64,000 bases of DNA. It comes from Rhodoblastus acidophilus (GTDB lineage Bacteria > Pseudomonadota > Alphaproteobacteria > Rhizobiales > Beijerinckiaceae). Made by a program: the position numbers and the translations under genes. Below are positions 18,606 to 28,280 of this stretch, in pieces (the stretch's first letter is position 1; every line of letters starts with the position of its first letter). The DNA lies in NCBI RefSeq assembly GCF_025961575.1, contig NZ_JAOQNX010000024.1, positions 1 through 64,000 on the forward strand, in the 5' to 3' direction. Under the pieces are notes generated by a model. It had not been told where the DNA came from, made no database searches, and was given only the letters and a program-made list of their open reading frames with translations.

Positions 18606-19886
18606 ATGAATCCGCTGCTGAACAGACCCAAAGCCACGCCTTTCGGCGCCTATGAACGCATGCTCGCCCTGCGCTACATGCGCGCGCGAAAGCATCGTTT
18701 CCTGCCCTCGGCCATCGCCGGGCTGTCCGTCACCGGCATCACCGTTGGCGTGATGGCGCTCATCGTCGTCATGGCGGTGATGAACGGCATGCGCGTCGAA
18801 CTGATGAGCAAGATCATCGGCGGCAACGGCCATTTCTTCCTGCAGCCGATCGACACGCCGATGACCGACTACAAGGAGGTCGCGGCGCAGCTGGAAAAAA
18901 TTCCCGGCGTCAAGCGCGCCATCCCCATGGTCGAGAGCCCGGCCGGCATATCCTCGCCGACCCAGCAGACCGGCGCGCTGGTGCGCGGCGTCTCCGGCGA
19001 GGATCTGAAGCGCCTGCCCGGCATGGCCGGCAATGTGCGCCAGGGGACGCTGGAGGATTTCGATTCCTCGGTCGGCATCGCCATCGGCCAGCGCATGGCC
19101 GACAATCTCGGCGTGCGCGTCGGCGACACCGTGTCCGTGCTCACCGCCAAGGGGGCGCAAACCCCGTTCGGCGTGACGCCGCGCATGAAGGCCTATCCGG
19201 TCAAGGCGATCTTCCAGTTCGGCCTGTCCGATTTCGACCAGCTGTTCGTCTATCTGCCTCTGGAGGAGGCCCAGGCCTTCTTCAACAAGCCCGGCGAGGT
19301 CAGCGTCATCCAGGGATTCGTCGACGATCCCGCCCATATGGACGACGTGCGCATGAAGATCGAACAGGCCATCGAGCGCCCCAACATTCTCACCGACTGG
19401 CGCCAGCGCAACAAAGGTTTTTTTGACGTGCTCAAGGTCGAGAGCGACGCCATTTTCCTGATTCTCAGCATTATCGTCGCCGTGGCCTCGCTGCTGATCG
19501 TGCAGGGGCTGGTGCTGCTGGTGAAGGACAAGACCCGCGAGATCGCCATCCTGCGCACCATGGGGGCGTCGCGCGGCGCGGTGCTGCGCATTTTCATTCT
19601 GACCGGCGTCGCCATCGGCCTGATCGGGGTGACGCTCGGCGTGGTGCTGGGCGTGCCGCTGGCGCTGCATCTCGACGACGTCCGCCAGTTCCTCAATCGC
19701 GCCTTCAGCTTGAACCTGTTCCCGGCGCAATATTATTTTGGTCTGTCGCAATTGCCGACCGTGGTGGAGAAGAGCGAAGTCGTCGGCGTGGCCCTGCTCA
19801 CGCTCGGCCTGTCCTTCGTCGCCACCATCTATCCCGCCTGGCGGGCGGCGCGGCTCGATCCCGTTGAGGCGCTGCGCCATGAATGA
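18606..19886 (+). CDS. lolC: Lipoprotein-releasing system permease LolC/LolE
   Basis: This is the membrane subunit of the LolCDE ABC transporter, which extracts lipoproteins from the inner membrane and hands them to LolA. The 426-residue protein begins with the family's [17 protein letters not shown] box, has one membrane segment near residues 40-60, a MacB-type periplasmic domain (about 60-260), and three C-terminal segments with [23 protein letters not shown] and the ending [18 protein letters not shown]. Alphaproteobacteria commonly have a single LolC/E-type subunit acting as a homodimer. It overlaps lolD by 8 bp, so the two are translationally coupled. Confidence 0.94.
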   Translation: MNPLLNRPKATPFGAYERMLALRYMRARKHRFLPSAIAGLSVTGITVGVMALIVVMAVMNGMRVELMSKIIGGNGHFFLQPIDTPMTDYKEVAAQLEKIPGVKRAIPMVESPAGISSPTQQTGALVRGVSGEDLKRLPGMAGNVRQGTLEDFDSSVGIAIGQRMADNLGVRVGDTVSVLTAKGAQTPFGVTPRMKAYPVKAIFQFGLSDFDQLFVYLPLEEAQAFFNKPGEVSVIQGFVDDPAHMDDVRMKIEQAIERPNILTDWRQRNKGFFDVLKVESDAIFLILSIIVAVASLLIVQGLVLLVKDKTREIAILRTMGASRGAVLRIFILTGVAIGLIGVTLGVVLGVPLALHLDDVRQFLNRAFSLNLFPAQYYFGLSQLPTVVEKSEVVGVALLTLGLSFVATIYPAWRAARLDPVEALRHE

Positions 19887-20568
19887 GTCCCTTCCGGTCC
19901 TCGCCCTCAACGGCGTCACCCGCCGCTATCCCGAAGGGGACGGGTTCCTCGAAATCTTGCGCGGCGCCGACGGCATGCTCTGGCCGGGGCAGGCGGTGGC
20001 CCTGGTCGCCCCCTCGGGCGCCGGCAAATCGACCCTGCTGCATATCGCCGGCCTGCTGGAGCGGCCGGACGGCGGCGTCGTCGCCATTGACGGCGAGGTG
20101 GCATCGGAACTCGACGATCGCGCCCGCACCGCTTTGCGCCGCGACAAGATCGGTTTTGTCTACCAGTTCCATCACCTGCTGCCGGAATTCACCGCGCTGG
20201 AAAACGTGATGACGCCGCAGCTGATCGCGGGCTTGAGCAAGCACGAGGCGCGCGAGCGGGCCTATGAGCTGCTGGACTATCTGGGTCTTGGGGCGCGCGC
20301 AAACCACCGGCCCTCCGAATTGTCCGGCGGCGAACAGCAGAGGGTCGCCATCGCGCGCGCGGTCGCCAATGCGCCGGCGCTGCTGCTGGCGGACGAGCCG
20401 ACCGGCAATCTCGATCCGCAGACGGCGGAAAAAGTATTTTCGGCTCTGATGACGCTGGTGCGCGCCACCGGACTCGCCGCGGTGATCGCAACGCATAATC
20501 TTGAGCTCGCCGCGCGGATGGATCGGCGCTGGACCCTCCGCAATGGACTTCTGGTTGAGCTGGAGTAA
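19879..20568 (+). CDS. lolD: Lipoprotein-releasing system ATPase LolD
   Basis: LolD powers lipoprotein release by LolCDE at the cytoplasmic face of the inner membrane. The 229-residue ABC ATPase has Walker [10 protein letters not shown] (about residues 45-53), a Q-loop [15 protein letters not shown], the signature [14 protein letters not shown], Walker [14 protein letters not shown] and the switch His in ATHN. Length matches LolD. The start at 19879 lies inside the end of the permease gene. dnaE follows after a 324-bp gap with two DnaA-box-like sequences. Confidence 0.95.
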   Translation: MNESLPVLALNGVTRRYPEGDGFLEILRGADGMLWPGQAVALVAPSGAGKSTLLHIAGLLERPDGGVVAIDGEVASELDDRARTALRRDKIGFVYQFHHLLPEFTALENVMTPQLIAGLSKHEARERAYELLDYLGLGARANHRPSELSGGEQQRVAIARAVANAPALLLADEPTGNLDPQTAEKVFSALMTLVRATGLAAVIATHNLELAARMDRRWTLRNGLLVELE

Positions 20569-20892
20569 AAGCACAACCTTATGTCTTGGCGGCGCCCGTG
20601 TTTCATTCCATGAGCTGGCGTCGCCAAGCGATTGGATTTGCAGCGCCATGCCTCAAGCTTCGCGCTGGGCTCATCCACAGAAAACGGGCTGTTATCCACA
20701 GGACCAATTGATCCGAAGCGCATGAATTTTCGGCCCGTTTGTCCGTTTGCGGAAAAAAATACTTTGCGTTCGATGTTTAGGGGAACGCACGCGCAATGGA
20801 ACGGGAACAAAAAACTGTGATCCTTTGTCGCAGTCCCGATCCTTTCGCAGGCTGTGCGGGGGGCGGGATACAACCTGAAGGGGACGAGGCGG
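20569..20892. other. Gene-free interval ahead of dnaE
   Basis: This 324-bp stretch holds no convincing gene. It contains two DnaA-box-like 9-mers (20671-20679 and 20692-20700) and an A-rich segment near 20751-20764. It probably carries the dnaE promoter, but I cannot place -35/-10 boxes with confidence. Confidence 0.6.
20671..20700. promoter_or_regulatory. Two DnaA-box-like 9-mers upstream of dnaE
   Basis: TTATCCACA at 20692-20700 is an exact match to the consensus DnaA box. TCATCCACA at 20671-20679 differs at one base. They are in the same orientation, 21 bp apart (about two helical turns), about 190 bp before the dnaE start. A role in DnaA control of dnaE is inferred. Confidence 0.55.
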
Positions 20893-23800
20893 ATGCAGCA
20901 CATCGCTGATTTGATCGAGCGGGTCGGCTTCGTTCATCTTCACGCCCACACCGCCTTTTCCCTGCGCGAGGGCGCGCTGCCGCTGGCCAAACTGCTGAAA
21001 CTGGCGGAGGCCGACGGCCAGCCGGCGCTGGCGGTGACCGACACCAACAATTTGTTCGGCGCGCTGGAATTTTCGGAAAAGGCGTCGAAGGAGGGGCTTC
21101 AGCCGATCGCCGGCGTGCAACTCGCGGTCGATTTCGCCGACGCCGAATCACTGCGCGTCCCCGGCGAGCCGCTGGCGGGCGACGCCTCGCTCGGCAATCT
21201 GGTGCTGCTGGCCATGGACGAGGCCGGCTATCTCAATCTGATGAGGCTGGTGTCGGCGGCCTGGACCGGCGTCGATCCCGGCGACGCCGCCCATGTGACG
21301 CTCGCGCAATTGCGTGAATCGAACGAGGGTTTGATCGCGCTCACCGGCGGTCCCTCCGGTCCGCTCGACCGCGCGCTCGCCCTGCACAAGGACGAAGCCG
21401 CCGAGACCCGGCTCGACGCGCTGGTCGCGCTTTTTCCCCAGCGGCTTTATATCGAGCTTCAGCGCCATGGCGTGGAGCTGGAGCAGCAGGTTGAGCCGCT
21501 GCTGCTCGACGTCGCCTATCGCCGCCACGTGCCGCTGGTGGCGACCAACGAGCCCTATTTCGCCGCCAAATCCGACCATGACGCCCATGACGCGCTGCTG
21601 TGCATCGCCCAGGGCGCGCTGATGTCGGACGACAACCGCAAGAAACTGACGCCCGAGCACCGGTTCAAGACGCGGGCGGAAATGCTGGAGCTGTTCGCCG
21701 ACCTGCCCGAGGCCACCCGCAACACGGTGGAAATCGCCTTGCGCTGCGCCTTCCGGCCGAAAACCCGCGGGCCGATTCTGCCGAATTTCACCGAAGGCGC
21801 GGATGAGGCCGCCGAATTGCGGGCGCAGGCTGTGGCGGGGTTGAAGGCGCGGCTCGACGCCCACGGCCCCGCGCCGGGCCAGACGCTGGAGGATTATGAC
21901 AAGCGCCTCGAATTCGAGCTGTCGATCATCGAGAAGATGAAGTTTCCGGGATATTTTTTGATCGTCTCCGACTTCATCAAATGGGCGAAATCGCAAGGGA
22001 TTCCGGTGGGGCCCGGGCGCGGCTCCGGCGCGGGCTCGCTGGTCGCCTATGCGCTGACCATCACCGATCTCGACCCGATGCGCTTTTCGCTGCTGTTCGA
22101 GCGATTCTTGAATCCCGAACGCGTGTCCATGCCGGACTTCGATATCGATTTCTGCCAGACACGGCGCGACGAGGTGATCGCCTATGTGCGCCGCCGCTAT
22201 GGCGCAGATCGCGTCGCGCAGATCATCACGTTTGGCTCGTTTCTGGCGCGCGGCGTGTTGCGCAATGTCGGCCGCGTGCTGGAAATGCCGCTGGGCCAGG
22301 TCGACAAGCTGGCGAAGATGGTGCCGCAGAATCCGGCGGCGCCGGTGTCGCTGAAACAGGCGATCGAATCGGAGCCGCGCCTGCAGGAGGAGGCGGAACG
22401 CGATTCGAAAGTCGCCAAGCTGTTGGAAATCGCCGAAAAGCTCGAAGGCCTGTATTCCAACGCCTCGACCCATGCGGCGGGCATCGTCATCGGCGACCGG
22501 CCGCTCGACCGGCTGGTGCCGCTCTACCAAGACCCCAAGTCGGAAATGCCGGCCACCCAGTTCAACATGAAATGGGTGGAGCCGGCCGGGCTGGTGAAAT
22601 TCGACTTTCTGGGACTGAAAACGCTTACGACTCTTTCAACCTGCGTGAATCTGCTGAAATTGCGCGGGATCGAGGTGGACCTGTCGAAAATCCCGCTGGA
22701 CGATATCAAGACTTACGAAATGCTCGGGCGCGGCGAGACCGTGGGCGTGTTCCAGCTGGAAAGCGCGGGCATGCGCAAGGCCTTGTCCGAAATGCGCGCC
22801 GACCGTTTTGAGGACATTATTGCGCTGGTGGCGCTCTACCGGCCCGGCCCCATGGCCAACATCCCCACTTATTGCGCGGTGAAACTCGGCGAGGAGGACG
22901 CCGACTACATCCACCCCAAGATCGAATGCGTTCTGAAGGAGACGTTTGGCGTCATCATCTACCAGGAACAGGTGATGCAGATCGCCCAAATCCTGTCCGG
23001 CTATTCGCTGGGCGAGGCCGACATGCTCCGCCGCGCCATGGGTAAGAAAATCAAGGCGGAGATGGACAAGCAGCGCGAACGATTCGTCGATGGCGCGGTG
23101 AAGGGCGGTCTGGAAAAAGCCAAGGCTGACGAAATTTTCGATCTGTTGGCGAAATTCGCCGACTATGGGTTCAACAAGAGCCATGCGGCGGCCTATGCGC
23201 TGGTCGCCTATCAGACCGCCTGGTGCAAGGCGAACTATCCCGTCGAATTTTTGGCGGCGTCGATGACGCTCGACAAGAGCAACACGGATAAACTCGCGGA
23301 ATTCCGCAATGAGGCGCGCCGGCTGGGAATCAAGGTCGAGCCGCCGTCGATCAATTTTTCCGGCGTCGATTTCGAGGTTCACTCCGATCCGGAGGGCGCG
23401 CTGACGATTCGCTACGCCTTGTCCGCCGTAAAGGGCGTGGGCGAGGGGCAGGCGGCGGCGCTTGTGGCGGCTCGGGGGGAGCAAAAATTCGTCAGCCTTG
23501 CGGAAATGGCGCAGCGGCTGAACCCGCGCGAGGTCAACAAGAAGGTCTTGGAGAGTCTTGCTGCTGCCGGCGCGTTCGACGAGCTGGAGCGTGATAGGTC
23601 GAAGGCGTTCGCGTCGATGGAAAAGGTTTTGGCGCACGCCAATGTGGCGCAGGACGAAGCGCGGGCCGGGCAGAACGCTTTGTTCGGCGGCGGCGAGCCG
23701 GAGCCGCTGCGGCTGGGCAAGTGGGACAATTGGTCAGCCGAGGAACGGTTGAAGCGCGAGTTCGATTCGATCGGATTCTTTTTGTCCGGGCATCCGCTCG

Positions 23801-24357
23801 ATTCCTATCAGGCGGTGCTGCAAAAATTGCGGGTGCGCAATTGGGCGTCGTTCGCCCGCGCCGTGAAACAGGGGGCGTCGGCCGACCGGCTCGCCGCCAC
23901 CGTGCTCGACCGCACCGAGCGGCGGACAAAATCCGGCAACAAGATGGGCATTGTCACTTTGTCGGACGCTTCCGGCCAGTACGAAGCCATCATGTTCCAG
24001 GAGGGGCTGAACCAGTTCCGCGAACTGCTTGAAAAAGGCGCGTGCGTGCTGGTGACGCTGGACGCGCGGCTCGACGGCGAGGATGTGCGCGCCCGCATCA
24101 CCCTCGTCGAAAAACTCGACGAGGCGGCGGCGCGGATTCAGAAGGGTTTGAGGATCGCTCTGCGCGACGGCGCGGCGCTGCCGATCCTGGCGGAGCGGCT
24201 GAAGGGCAAGCCGGAAGGCGAGGTCACGCTTCTGCTTCGGCTTGACGAGGATGAGCGGGAGGTCGAGGTTAAGCTGCCCGGCAAATATCCGATCAATCCC
24301 GCGGTCTCCAATGCGATCAAGAGTTTGCCAGGGGTGGCGGAGGTGGAGCTGGTCTAG
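20893..24357 (+). CDS. dnaE: DNA polymerase III alpha subunit
   Basis: DnaE is the catalytic subunit of the replicative polymerase. The 1154-residue protein opens with a PHP domain (FVHLHAHTAFSLREG, TDTNNLFGALEF), followed by the C-family polymerase palm with the metal-binding aspartates D415 and D417 in MPDFDIDFC and D571 in LVKFDFLGLKTL. The fingers read YRPGPMANIP and QVMQIAQILSGYSLGEADMLRRAMGKK. A helix-hairpin-helix region and an OB domain (about 980-1050) close the protein. Length is normal for DnaE1. I chose the ATG at 20893 (GACGAGGCGG upstream). It is monocistronic as far as I can see, with a repeat element directly after the stop. Confidence 0.97.
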   Translation: MQHIADLIERVGFVHLHAHTAFSLREGALPLAKLLKLAEADGQPALAVTDTNNLFGALEFSEKASKEGLQPIAGVQLAVDFADAESLRVPGEPLAGDASLGNLVLLAMDEAGYLNLMRLVSAAWTGVDPGDAAHVTLAQLRESNEGLIALTGGPSGPLDRALALHKDEAAETRLDALVALFPQRLYIELQRHGVELEQQVEPLLLDVAYRRHVPLVATNEPYFAAKSDHDAHDALLCIAQGALMSDDNRKKLTPEHRFKTRAEMLELFADLPEATRNTVEIALRCAFRPKTRGPILPNFTEGADEAAELRAQAVAGLKARLDAHGPAPGQTLEDYDKRLEFELSIIEKMKFPGYFLIVSDFIKWAKSQGIPVGPGRGSGAGSLVAYALTITDLDPMRFSLLFERFLNPERVSMPDFDIDFCQTRRDEVIAYVRRRYGADRVAQIITFGSFLARGVLRNVGRVLEMPLGQVDKLAKMVPQNPAAPVSLKQAIESEPRLQEEAERDSKVAKLLEIAEKLEGLYSNASTHAAGIVIGDRPLDRLVPLYQDPKSEMPATQFNMKWVEPAGLVKFDFLGLKTLTTLSTCVNLLKLRGIEVDLSKIPLDDIKTYEMLGRGETVGVFQLESAGMRKALSEMRADRFEDIIALVALYRPGPMANIPTYCAVKLGEEDADYIHPKIECVLKETFGVIIYQEQVMQIAQILSGYSLGEADMLRRAMGKKIKAEMDKQRERFVDGAVKGGLEKAKADEIFDLLAKFADYGFNKSHAAAYALVAYQTAWCKANYPVEFLAASMTLDKSNTDKLAEFRNEARRLGIKVEPPSINFSGVDFEVHSDPEGALTIRYALSAVKGVGEGQAAALVAARGEQKFVSLAEMAQRLNPREVNKKVLESLAAAGAFDELERDRSKAFASMEKVLAHANVAQDEARAGQNALFGGGEPEPLRLGKWDNWSAEERLKREFDSIGFFLSGHPLDSYQAVLQKLRVRNWASFARAVKQGASADRLAATVLDRTERRTKSGNKMGIVTLSDASGQYEAIMFQEGLNQFRELLEKGACVLVTLDARLDGEDVRARITLVEKLDEAAARIQKGLRIALRDGAALPILAERLKGKPEGEVTLLLRLDEDEREVEVKLPGKYPINPAVSNAIKSLPGVAEVELV

Positions 24358-24360
24358 CAA

Positions 24361-24525
24361 GCTGCTGAAAAACCCGTGGACCGCCCCCGCCCTGGCGCGC
24401 GCGCCCGAGACGCCCGCCAAGGCGGGCTCCTCAGGGTGAGGGCTACTCGAGGAGGCTGCGCAGCAGCCTGCCGAGCTTGTCGAAGCATCGAACCATAGAC
24501 ATGAGAACGGGACTTTTTCAGCAGC
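24361..24525. repeat. Repeat element with inverted GCTGCTGAAAAA ends around family C sequence
   Basis: GCTGCTGAAAAA at 24361-24372 recurs inverted at 24514-24525. Between them lie a family C hairpin (GACGCCCGCC/GGCGGGC, 24376-24446) and a second stem-rich piece (24447-24492) that resembles, inverted, the copy at 42159-42215. The element starts 4 bp after the dnaE stop and contains the stop codon of the convergent hydrolase gene. Confidence 0.75.
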
Positions 24526-25408
24526 CCGTTACGGCCCATCGGTCGAGCGCGCTGACGAAAAACGTCTTGAGCCGTTCGCGATAGACTGGCGTGTCGGCCC
24601 AGGTCGCCTGGGCGTGGTTCAGGCCGTCGAGGACCAGCAGGTCCGAGCGGCCACCTGCCGCCGCCTGCATTTCCCGGCCTTCCCGCGGCGGCGTATAGGC
24701 GTCGGCGCCGCCGACGACAATCAGCGCCGGCGCCGTCACTTTGCGCAAGGCGTCGATCGGACGCAGGCGCTCCGGCCCGACGCCGAAGCGCAGCCTGGAC
24801 TGGTGTTTCAGCAGCGGCGTCAGCAGATTGGCGAGCGGCGCCGGCGCATGGGCGGCGATGCGGTTGCGGATGGCCCTGTCGATATCGGCGAAGACGCAGA
24901 CGAGAGCAAAGGCCTGAGCGGACAGGGGGCCGTCGTCGCCGAGCAGCGCGGCGGCGCCGCCCAGCGAAATGCCGATCACGCCGATGGGGGCGCCGTGCTG
25001 TTTGGCCTTGAGCCAGTCGAAACCAGCGCGGGCGTCGCGCGATTCCGTCAGGCCAAAACTGTGGGCGGCGGCGTCGGACTCTCCGTGGCCGCGCAGATCG
25101 AGGGTGAGGACAGCAAAACCCTGTTTCGAAAACCATTGCGCTTGCGCGGCATAGCCGGTCCGATGGGCGAAAATGCCGTGCAGCAGCAGAATGCCGGGCG
25201 AATCCGGTTTCGCGCCGGGCCAATAGGTGGCGGCGAGTGTCACGCCATCGGCTGCGGTGAGAGAAATGTCCTGCGCCGGCGCGGCGGCGGCGATCCGGGG
25301 GGCGGGCGTCCGGCCCCAGACCATGGCCGAGCCGGCGAGCCAGGCGAGCGCGGGAACGGTAAGGGCGAGGCTCAGCAGGACAAGGGGGATCATGAGTCGG
25401 CGCGCCAT
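24518..25408 (-). CDS. Alpha/beta hydrolase, membrane-anchored or secreted
   Basis: The protein (296 residues from 25408) has an N-terminal hydrophobic segment (MIPLVLLSLALTVPALAWLAG) that is a signal anchor or signal peptide. An alpha/beta hydrolase fold follows, with the oxyanion HG motif LLLHGIFAHRTG, the strand LTLDLRGHGESD, the nucleophile elbow GISLGG (Ser), an acid in VVGGADAYTPP and the catalytic His in LDGLNHAQATW. It is likely an esterase or lipase of unknown substrate. The frame is open to 25576, but upstream residues overlap the rpsB leader and look non-coding. Its last codons and stop lie inside a repeat element, so the C terminus may have been reshaped by that insertion. Confidence 0.8.
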   Translation of the reverse strand: MARRLMIPLVLLSLALTVPALAWLAGSAMVWGRTPAPRIAAAAPAQDISLTAADGVTLAATYWPGAKPDSPGILLLHGIFAHRTGYAAQAQWFSKQGFAVLTLDLRGHGESDAAAHSFGLTESRDARAGFDWLKAKQHGAPIGVIGISLGGAAALLGDDGPLSAQAFALVCVFADIDRAIRNRIAAHAPAPLANLLTPLLKHQSRLRFGVGPERLRPIDALRKVTAPALIVVGGADAYTPPREGREMQAAAGGRSDLLVLDGLNHAQATWADTPVYRERLKTFFVSALDRWAVTGC

Positions 25409-25590
25409 CGGTTCGAATCGGCGCGAGCTTAGCCTGCGAATGTGACGACCGGCTTGCCATTCTTTCCGGCCTGATATAAAGGGGCCCCTCCAATCCACAC
25501 GCGAAGGACGGCGGCCTGTTCCAAGGCTCGCTCCGGTGGCTTTGATCCTCAAAGCCAAAACTTCGCGGCGGCTCAACCGGAGAATTTGTA

Positions 25591-26589
25591 ATGGCGCTTC
25601 CTGATTTCACCATGCGCGGCCTGCTCGAGTCCGGCGCCCATTTCGGCCACCAGGCTCACCGCTGGAACCCGAAAATGGCCCCCTATATTTTCGGCGTGCG
25701 CAATAACATCCACGTCATCGACCTCGCCCAGACCGTGCCGCTGCTGCACCAGGCGCTGAAGGCCGTGTCCGACACCGTCGCCAAGGGCGGCCGCGTGCTG
25801 TTCGTCGGCACCAAGCGCCAGGCCCAGGAGCAGATCGCCGACGCCGCCAAGCGCTCCGCGCAGTACTACATCAACGCCCGCTGGCTCGGCGGCATGCTGA
25901 CCAACTGGAAGACCATTTCCGCCTCGATCGCCCGTCTGCGCAAGATCGACGACCAGCTGAACTCCGGCGCCTCCGGCCTCACCAAGAAAGAGCGCCTGAT
26001 GATGTCGCGCGAACGCGACAAGCTCGAGAAGGCGCTGGGCGGCATCAAGGACATGGGCGGCGTCCCGGACCTGATCTTCGTCATCGACACCAACAAGGAG
26101 CAGCTGGCGATCAAGGAGGCGGCCCGCCTTCACATTCCGGTCGCGGCCATCCTCGACACCAATTGCGATCCGGACGGCATCACCTATCCGATCCCGGGCA
26201 ATGACGACGCCGGCCGCGCCATCGCGCTGTACTGCGACCTCGTCGCCCGCGCCGCGCTCGACGGCATTTCCCGCAGCCAGGGTTCGCTCGGCTTCGACCT
26301 CGGCGCCGCCGAGGCCCCGGTCGCCGTCGAACTGCCGGCCGACGCCGAACTCGCCTCGACCGACGTGTTCGAGCTTCTGTCCGCCCCGCGCGGCGCCCCG
26401 GACGATCTGTCCAAGCTCGCCGGCGTCGGTCCGCAGGTGGAGAAGAAGCTCGCCGACGCCGGCCTCTACCACTACTGGCAGTTCGCCGCCATGACGGACG
26501 CCGACGCCGCCAAGGTCGACGCCGATCTCAAGCTCAACGGCCGCGTCGCCGGCTGGGTGCAGCAGGCCCGCGAACTGATCGCCGTCTGA
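25591..26589 (+). CDS. rpsB: 30S ribosomal protein S2 with C-terminal extension
   Basis: S2 binds the 30S head-body junction and recruits S1. The core has the conserved blocks [43 protein letters not shown] and [19 protein letters not shown]. At 332 residues it is about 90 longer than enterobacterial S2. The extra C-terminal part includes [29 protein letters not shown], a helix-hairpin-helix-like module also known from other Rhizobiales S2 proteins. GGAG stands 8 nt before the ATG. tsf follows after a hairpin, the classic rpsB-tsf order. Confidence 0.97.
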   Translation: MALPDFTMRGLLESGAHFGHQAHRWNPKMAPYIFGVRNNIHVIDLAQTVPLLHQALKAVSDTVAKGGRVLFVGTKRQAQEQIADAAKRSAQYYINARWLGGMLTNWKTISASIARLRKIDDQLNSGASGLTKKERLMMSRERDKLEKALGGIKDMGGVPDLIFVIDTNKEQLAIKEAARLHIPVAAILDTNCDPDGITYPIPGNDDAGRAIALYCDLVARAALDGISRSQGSLGFDLGAAEAPVAVELPADAELASTDVFELLSAPRGAPDDLSKLAGVGPQVEKKLADAGLYHYWQFAAMTDADAAKVDADLKLNGRVAGWVQQARELIAV

Positions 26590-26617
26590 CACTTTTCGTT
26601 TCCGACGACGTTTTCCG

Positions 26618-26648
26618 CGGCGCGCCAAAATGGCGCGCCGTCTGTTTA
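26618..26648 (+). terminator. Hairpin terminator or attenuator between rpsB and tsf
   Basis: CGGCGCGCC and GGCGCGCCG form a perfect 9-bp stem around AAAAT, followed by TCTGTTTA. In other bacteria the rpsB-tsf gap contains a partial terminator that sets the S2:EF-Ts ratio; the same role is inferred. Confidence 0.75.
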
Positions 26649-26821
26649 ACCGGCCAATCCGGTTCGCGCAGAGAGCGGGTTGAAGCGCATGCAATCCGGT
26701 CCGCGCGGCGGGCCGGCCGAAGAGCATCAAGAGAGCTGTCGCCGGTTCTTCACATTCCCAAGTTTCCATAGGCCGCGAACGCTTGAGCGATTCGCAGGCC
26801 AAGCCCAAGAGGATGACGTTC

Positions 26822-27748
26822 ATGGCCACGATCACCGCCGCCCTGGTGAAGGATCTCCGCGAAAAAACCGGCGCCGGCATGATGGACTGCAAGCAGGCGC
26901 TCAACGAGGTCGACGGCGACATCGAAGCCGCCATTGACTGGCTGCGCAAGAAAGGCCTGTCCAAGGCCGCCAAGAAATCCGACCGCGTCGCCGCCGAGGG
27001 TCTGGTGGGCATCGCCACCTCCGGCACCACCGGCGTCGTCGTCGAGGTGAACTCCGAGACCGACTTCGTCGCTCGCAACGAAGAGTTCCAGGCTCTGGTC
27101 AAGACCATCGCGCTGGTCGCCGCCGAAAAGGGCGAGACCGACGTCGAGGCGCTCAAGGGCCAGCATTATCCCGGCGCCTCGGGCACGGTGGCCGACGCCA
27201 TCTCCAACGCCATCGCCACCATCGGCGAAAACATGACTCTGCGTCGCGCCGCCAAACTCACCGTGTCGGACGGCGTGGTCGGCCATTACCTGCACAATTC
27301 CATCGGCGAGGGCCTCGGCAAGATCGGCGTGCTCGTGGCGCTGGAATCGACCGGCGACAAGATCGCGCTCGCCGAGCTCGGCCGCAAGATCGCCATGCAT
27401 GTCGCCGCGACCAATCCGGTGGCGCTCGATTCGACCGGCGTCGATTCGGCCACGCTGGAGCGCGAGAAGAACGTGCTGCGCGAGAAGAACGCGGGCAAGC
27501 CGGCTCATGTGCTGGAGAAGATCGTCGAATCCGGCCTCAAAACCTATTTCAAGGAAGTCACGCTGGTCGAGCAGGCCTACATCCATGACGGCGCCAAGAC
27601 GGTGGCCCAGGCCGTCGCCGAAGCGGCGAAAGTGGTCGGCGCTCCCGTCGCGCTGAAGGGTTTTGTTCGCTACGGCCTCGGCGAAGGCATCGAGAAGCAG
27701 GAAGCCGATTTCGCGGCGGAAGTTGCGGCGGCCGCCTCGGGCGCCTGA
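26822..27748 (+). CDS. tsf: Elongation factor Ts
   Basis: EF-Ts exchanges GDP for GTP on EF-Tu. The 308-residue protein has the N-terminal UBA-like domain with the signature [22 protein letters not shown], the core motif [12 protein letters not shown] and a C-terminal subdomain with [11 protein letters not shown]. Length is typical. The ATG at 26822 is preceded by AAGAGGATG at suitable spacing; an earlier in-frame ATG at 26813 sits directly on that ribosome site. It is the second gene of the rpsB-tsf unit and is followed by a strong terminator. Confidence 0.97.
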   Translation: MATITAALVKDLREKTGAGMMDCKQALNEVDGDIEAAIDWLRKKGLSKAAKKSDRVAAEGLVGIATSGTTGVVVEVNSETDFVARNEEFQALVKTIALVAAEKGETDVEALKGQHYPGASGTVADAISNAIATIGENMTLRRAAKLTVSDGVVGHYLHNSIGEGLGKIGVLVALESTGDKIALAELGRKIAMHVAATNPVALDSTGVDSATLEREKNVLREKNAGKPAHVLEKIVESGLKTYFKEVTLVEQAYIHDGAKTVAQAVAEAAKVVGAPVALKGFVRYGLGEGIEKQEADFAAEVAAAASGA

Positions 27749-27773
27749 GCGTTTTCGCAAAGGTGAAATCAGG

Positions 27774-27803
27774 GGGCGGCTCCAGCGAGCCGCCCTTTTT
27801 CTT
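27774..27803 (+). terminator. Intrinsic terminator after tsf
   Basis: GGGCGGCTC pairs with GAGCCGCCC and is followed by TTTTTCTTT, a canonical intrinsic terminator about 25 bp past the tsf stop. Confidence 0.93.
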
Positions 27804-27961
27804 TGGCTGGGAAAGTCAAAAATAAACCCGCCCCAGCGTGTAGCGGCGCTGGGACGGGTCCTGAACGCTGTCGCGCCCGCGACAGCAGCGTCATGCTAGC
27901 TGATTCGAGGGGACCGCGTCATCTGGGCGCCGCGACCTGGGCGCGAATTTTTTTAGCCAGA

Positions 27962-28156
27962 TCAGGCGGCTTTGCCTTCGTGCGCCGCCTCGGCTTGCGG
28001 CGGCGTCAGCGTTTGCAGGTCGTCCAGCGCGTCATCGAGATGCGCGAGCACGCGAAGGAAGGCTTCGCTGTCGAGATGGCTTCTCATGACCTCGGCGCGC
28101 GCATAGGCGATGCTGATCCACGCGCGTTCCGCCAATTCCTGTGCTGTGCTTGTCAT
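27962..28156 (-). CDS. Small helical protein of unknown function
   Basis: This 64-residue product (MTSTAQELAERAWISIAYA... ending AAHEGKAA) is probably all-helical and acidic in its second half. I do not recognise it. The start at 28156 is preceded by a GGGAGGGCGCC ribosome site, which argues that it is real. A frame extending to 28327 runs through low-quality upstream sequence and is rejected. The region just upstream (28231-28272) carries three copies of a TTGTGTT/AACACAA motif, suggesting tight transcriptional control. It lies between tsf and the 3' end of cbbR. Confidence 0.55.
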   Translation of the reverse strand: MTSTAQELAERAWISIAYARAEVMRSHLDSEAFLRVLAHLDDALDDLQTLTPPQAEAAHEGKAA

Positions 28157-28230
28157 TGTTGGCGCCCTCCCGGCGCGGCCTCGACTCATCGACCGCAGGA
28201 CGAGTATGGCGCGGGGAAGGCAACGCGTTA

Positions 28231-28272
28231 AGGTTGTGTTGAGCTTCGTTAACACAATTCTAGGTTGTGTTG
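28231..28272 (-). promoter_or_regulatory. Iterated TTGTGTT motif, candidate operator
   Basis: AGGTTGTGTTG occurs at 28231-28241 and again at 28262-28272, exactly 31 bp apart, with an inverted AACACAA at 28251-28257 between them. The cluster lies 75-116 bp upstream of the 64-residue gene and just past the cbbR stop. The binding protein is unknown. Confidence 0.5.
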
Positions 28273-28280
28273 CCGCACGC

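Noticed and set aside
18450-19919. 489-codon minus-strand frame opposite the Lol permease gene
   Set aside because: Antisense shadow; the plus strand has a clear LolC/LolE product.
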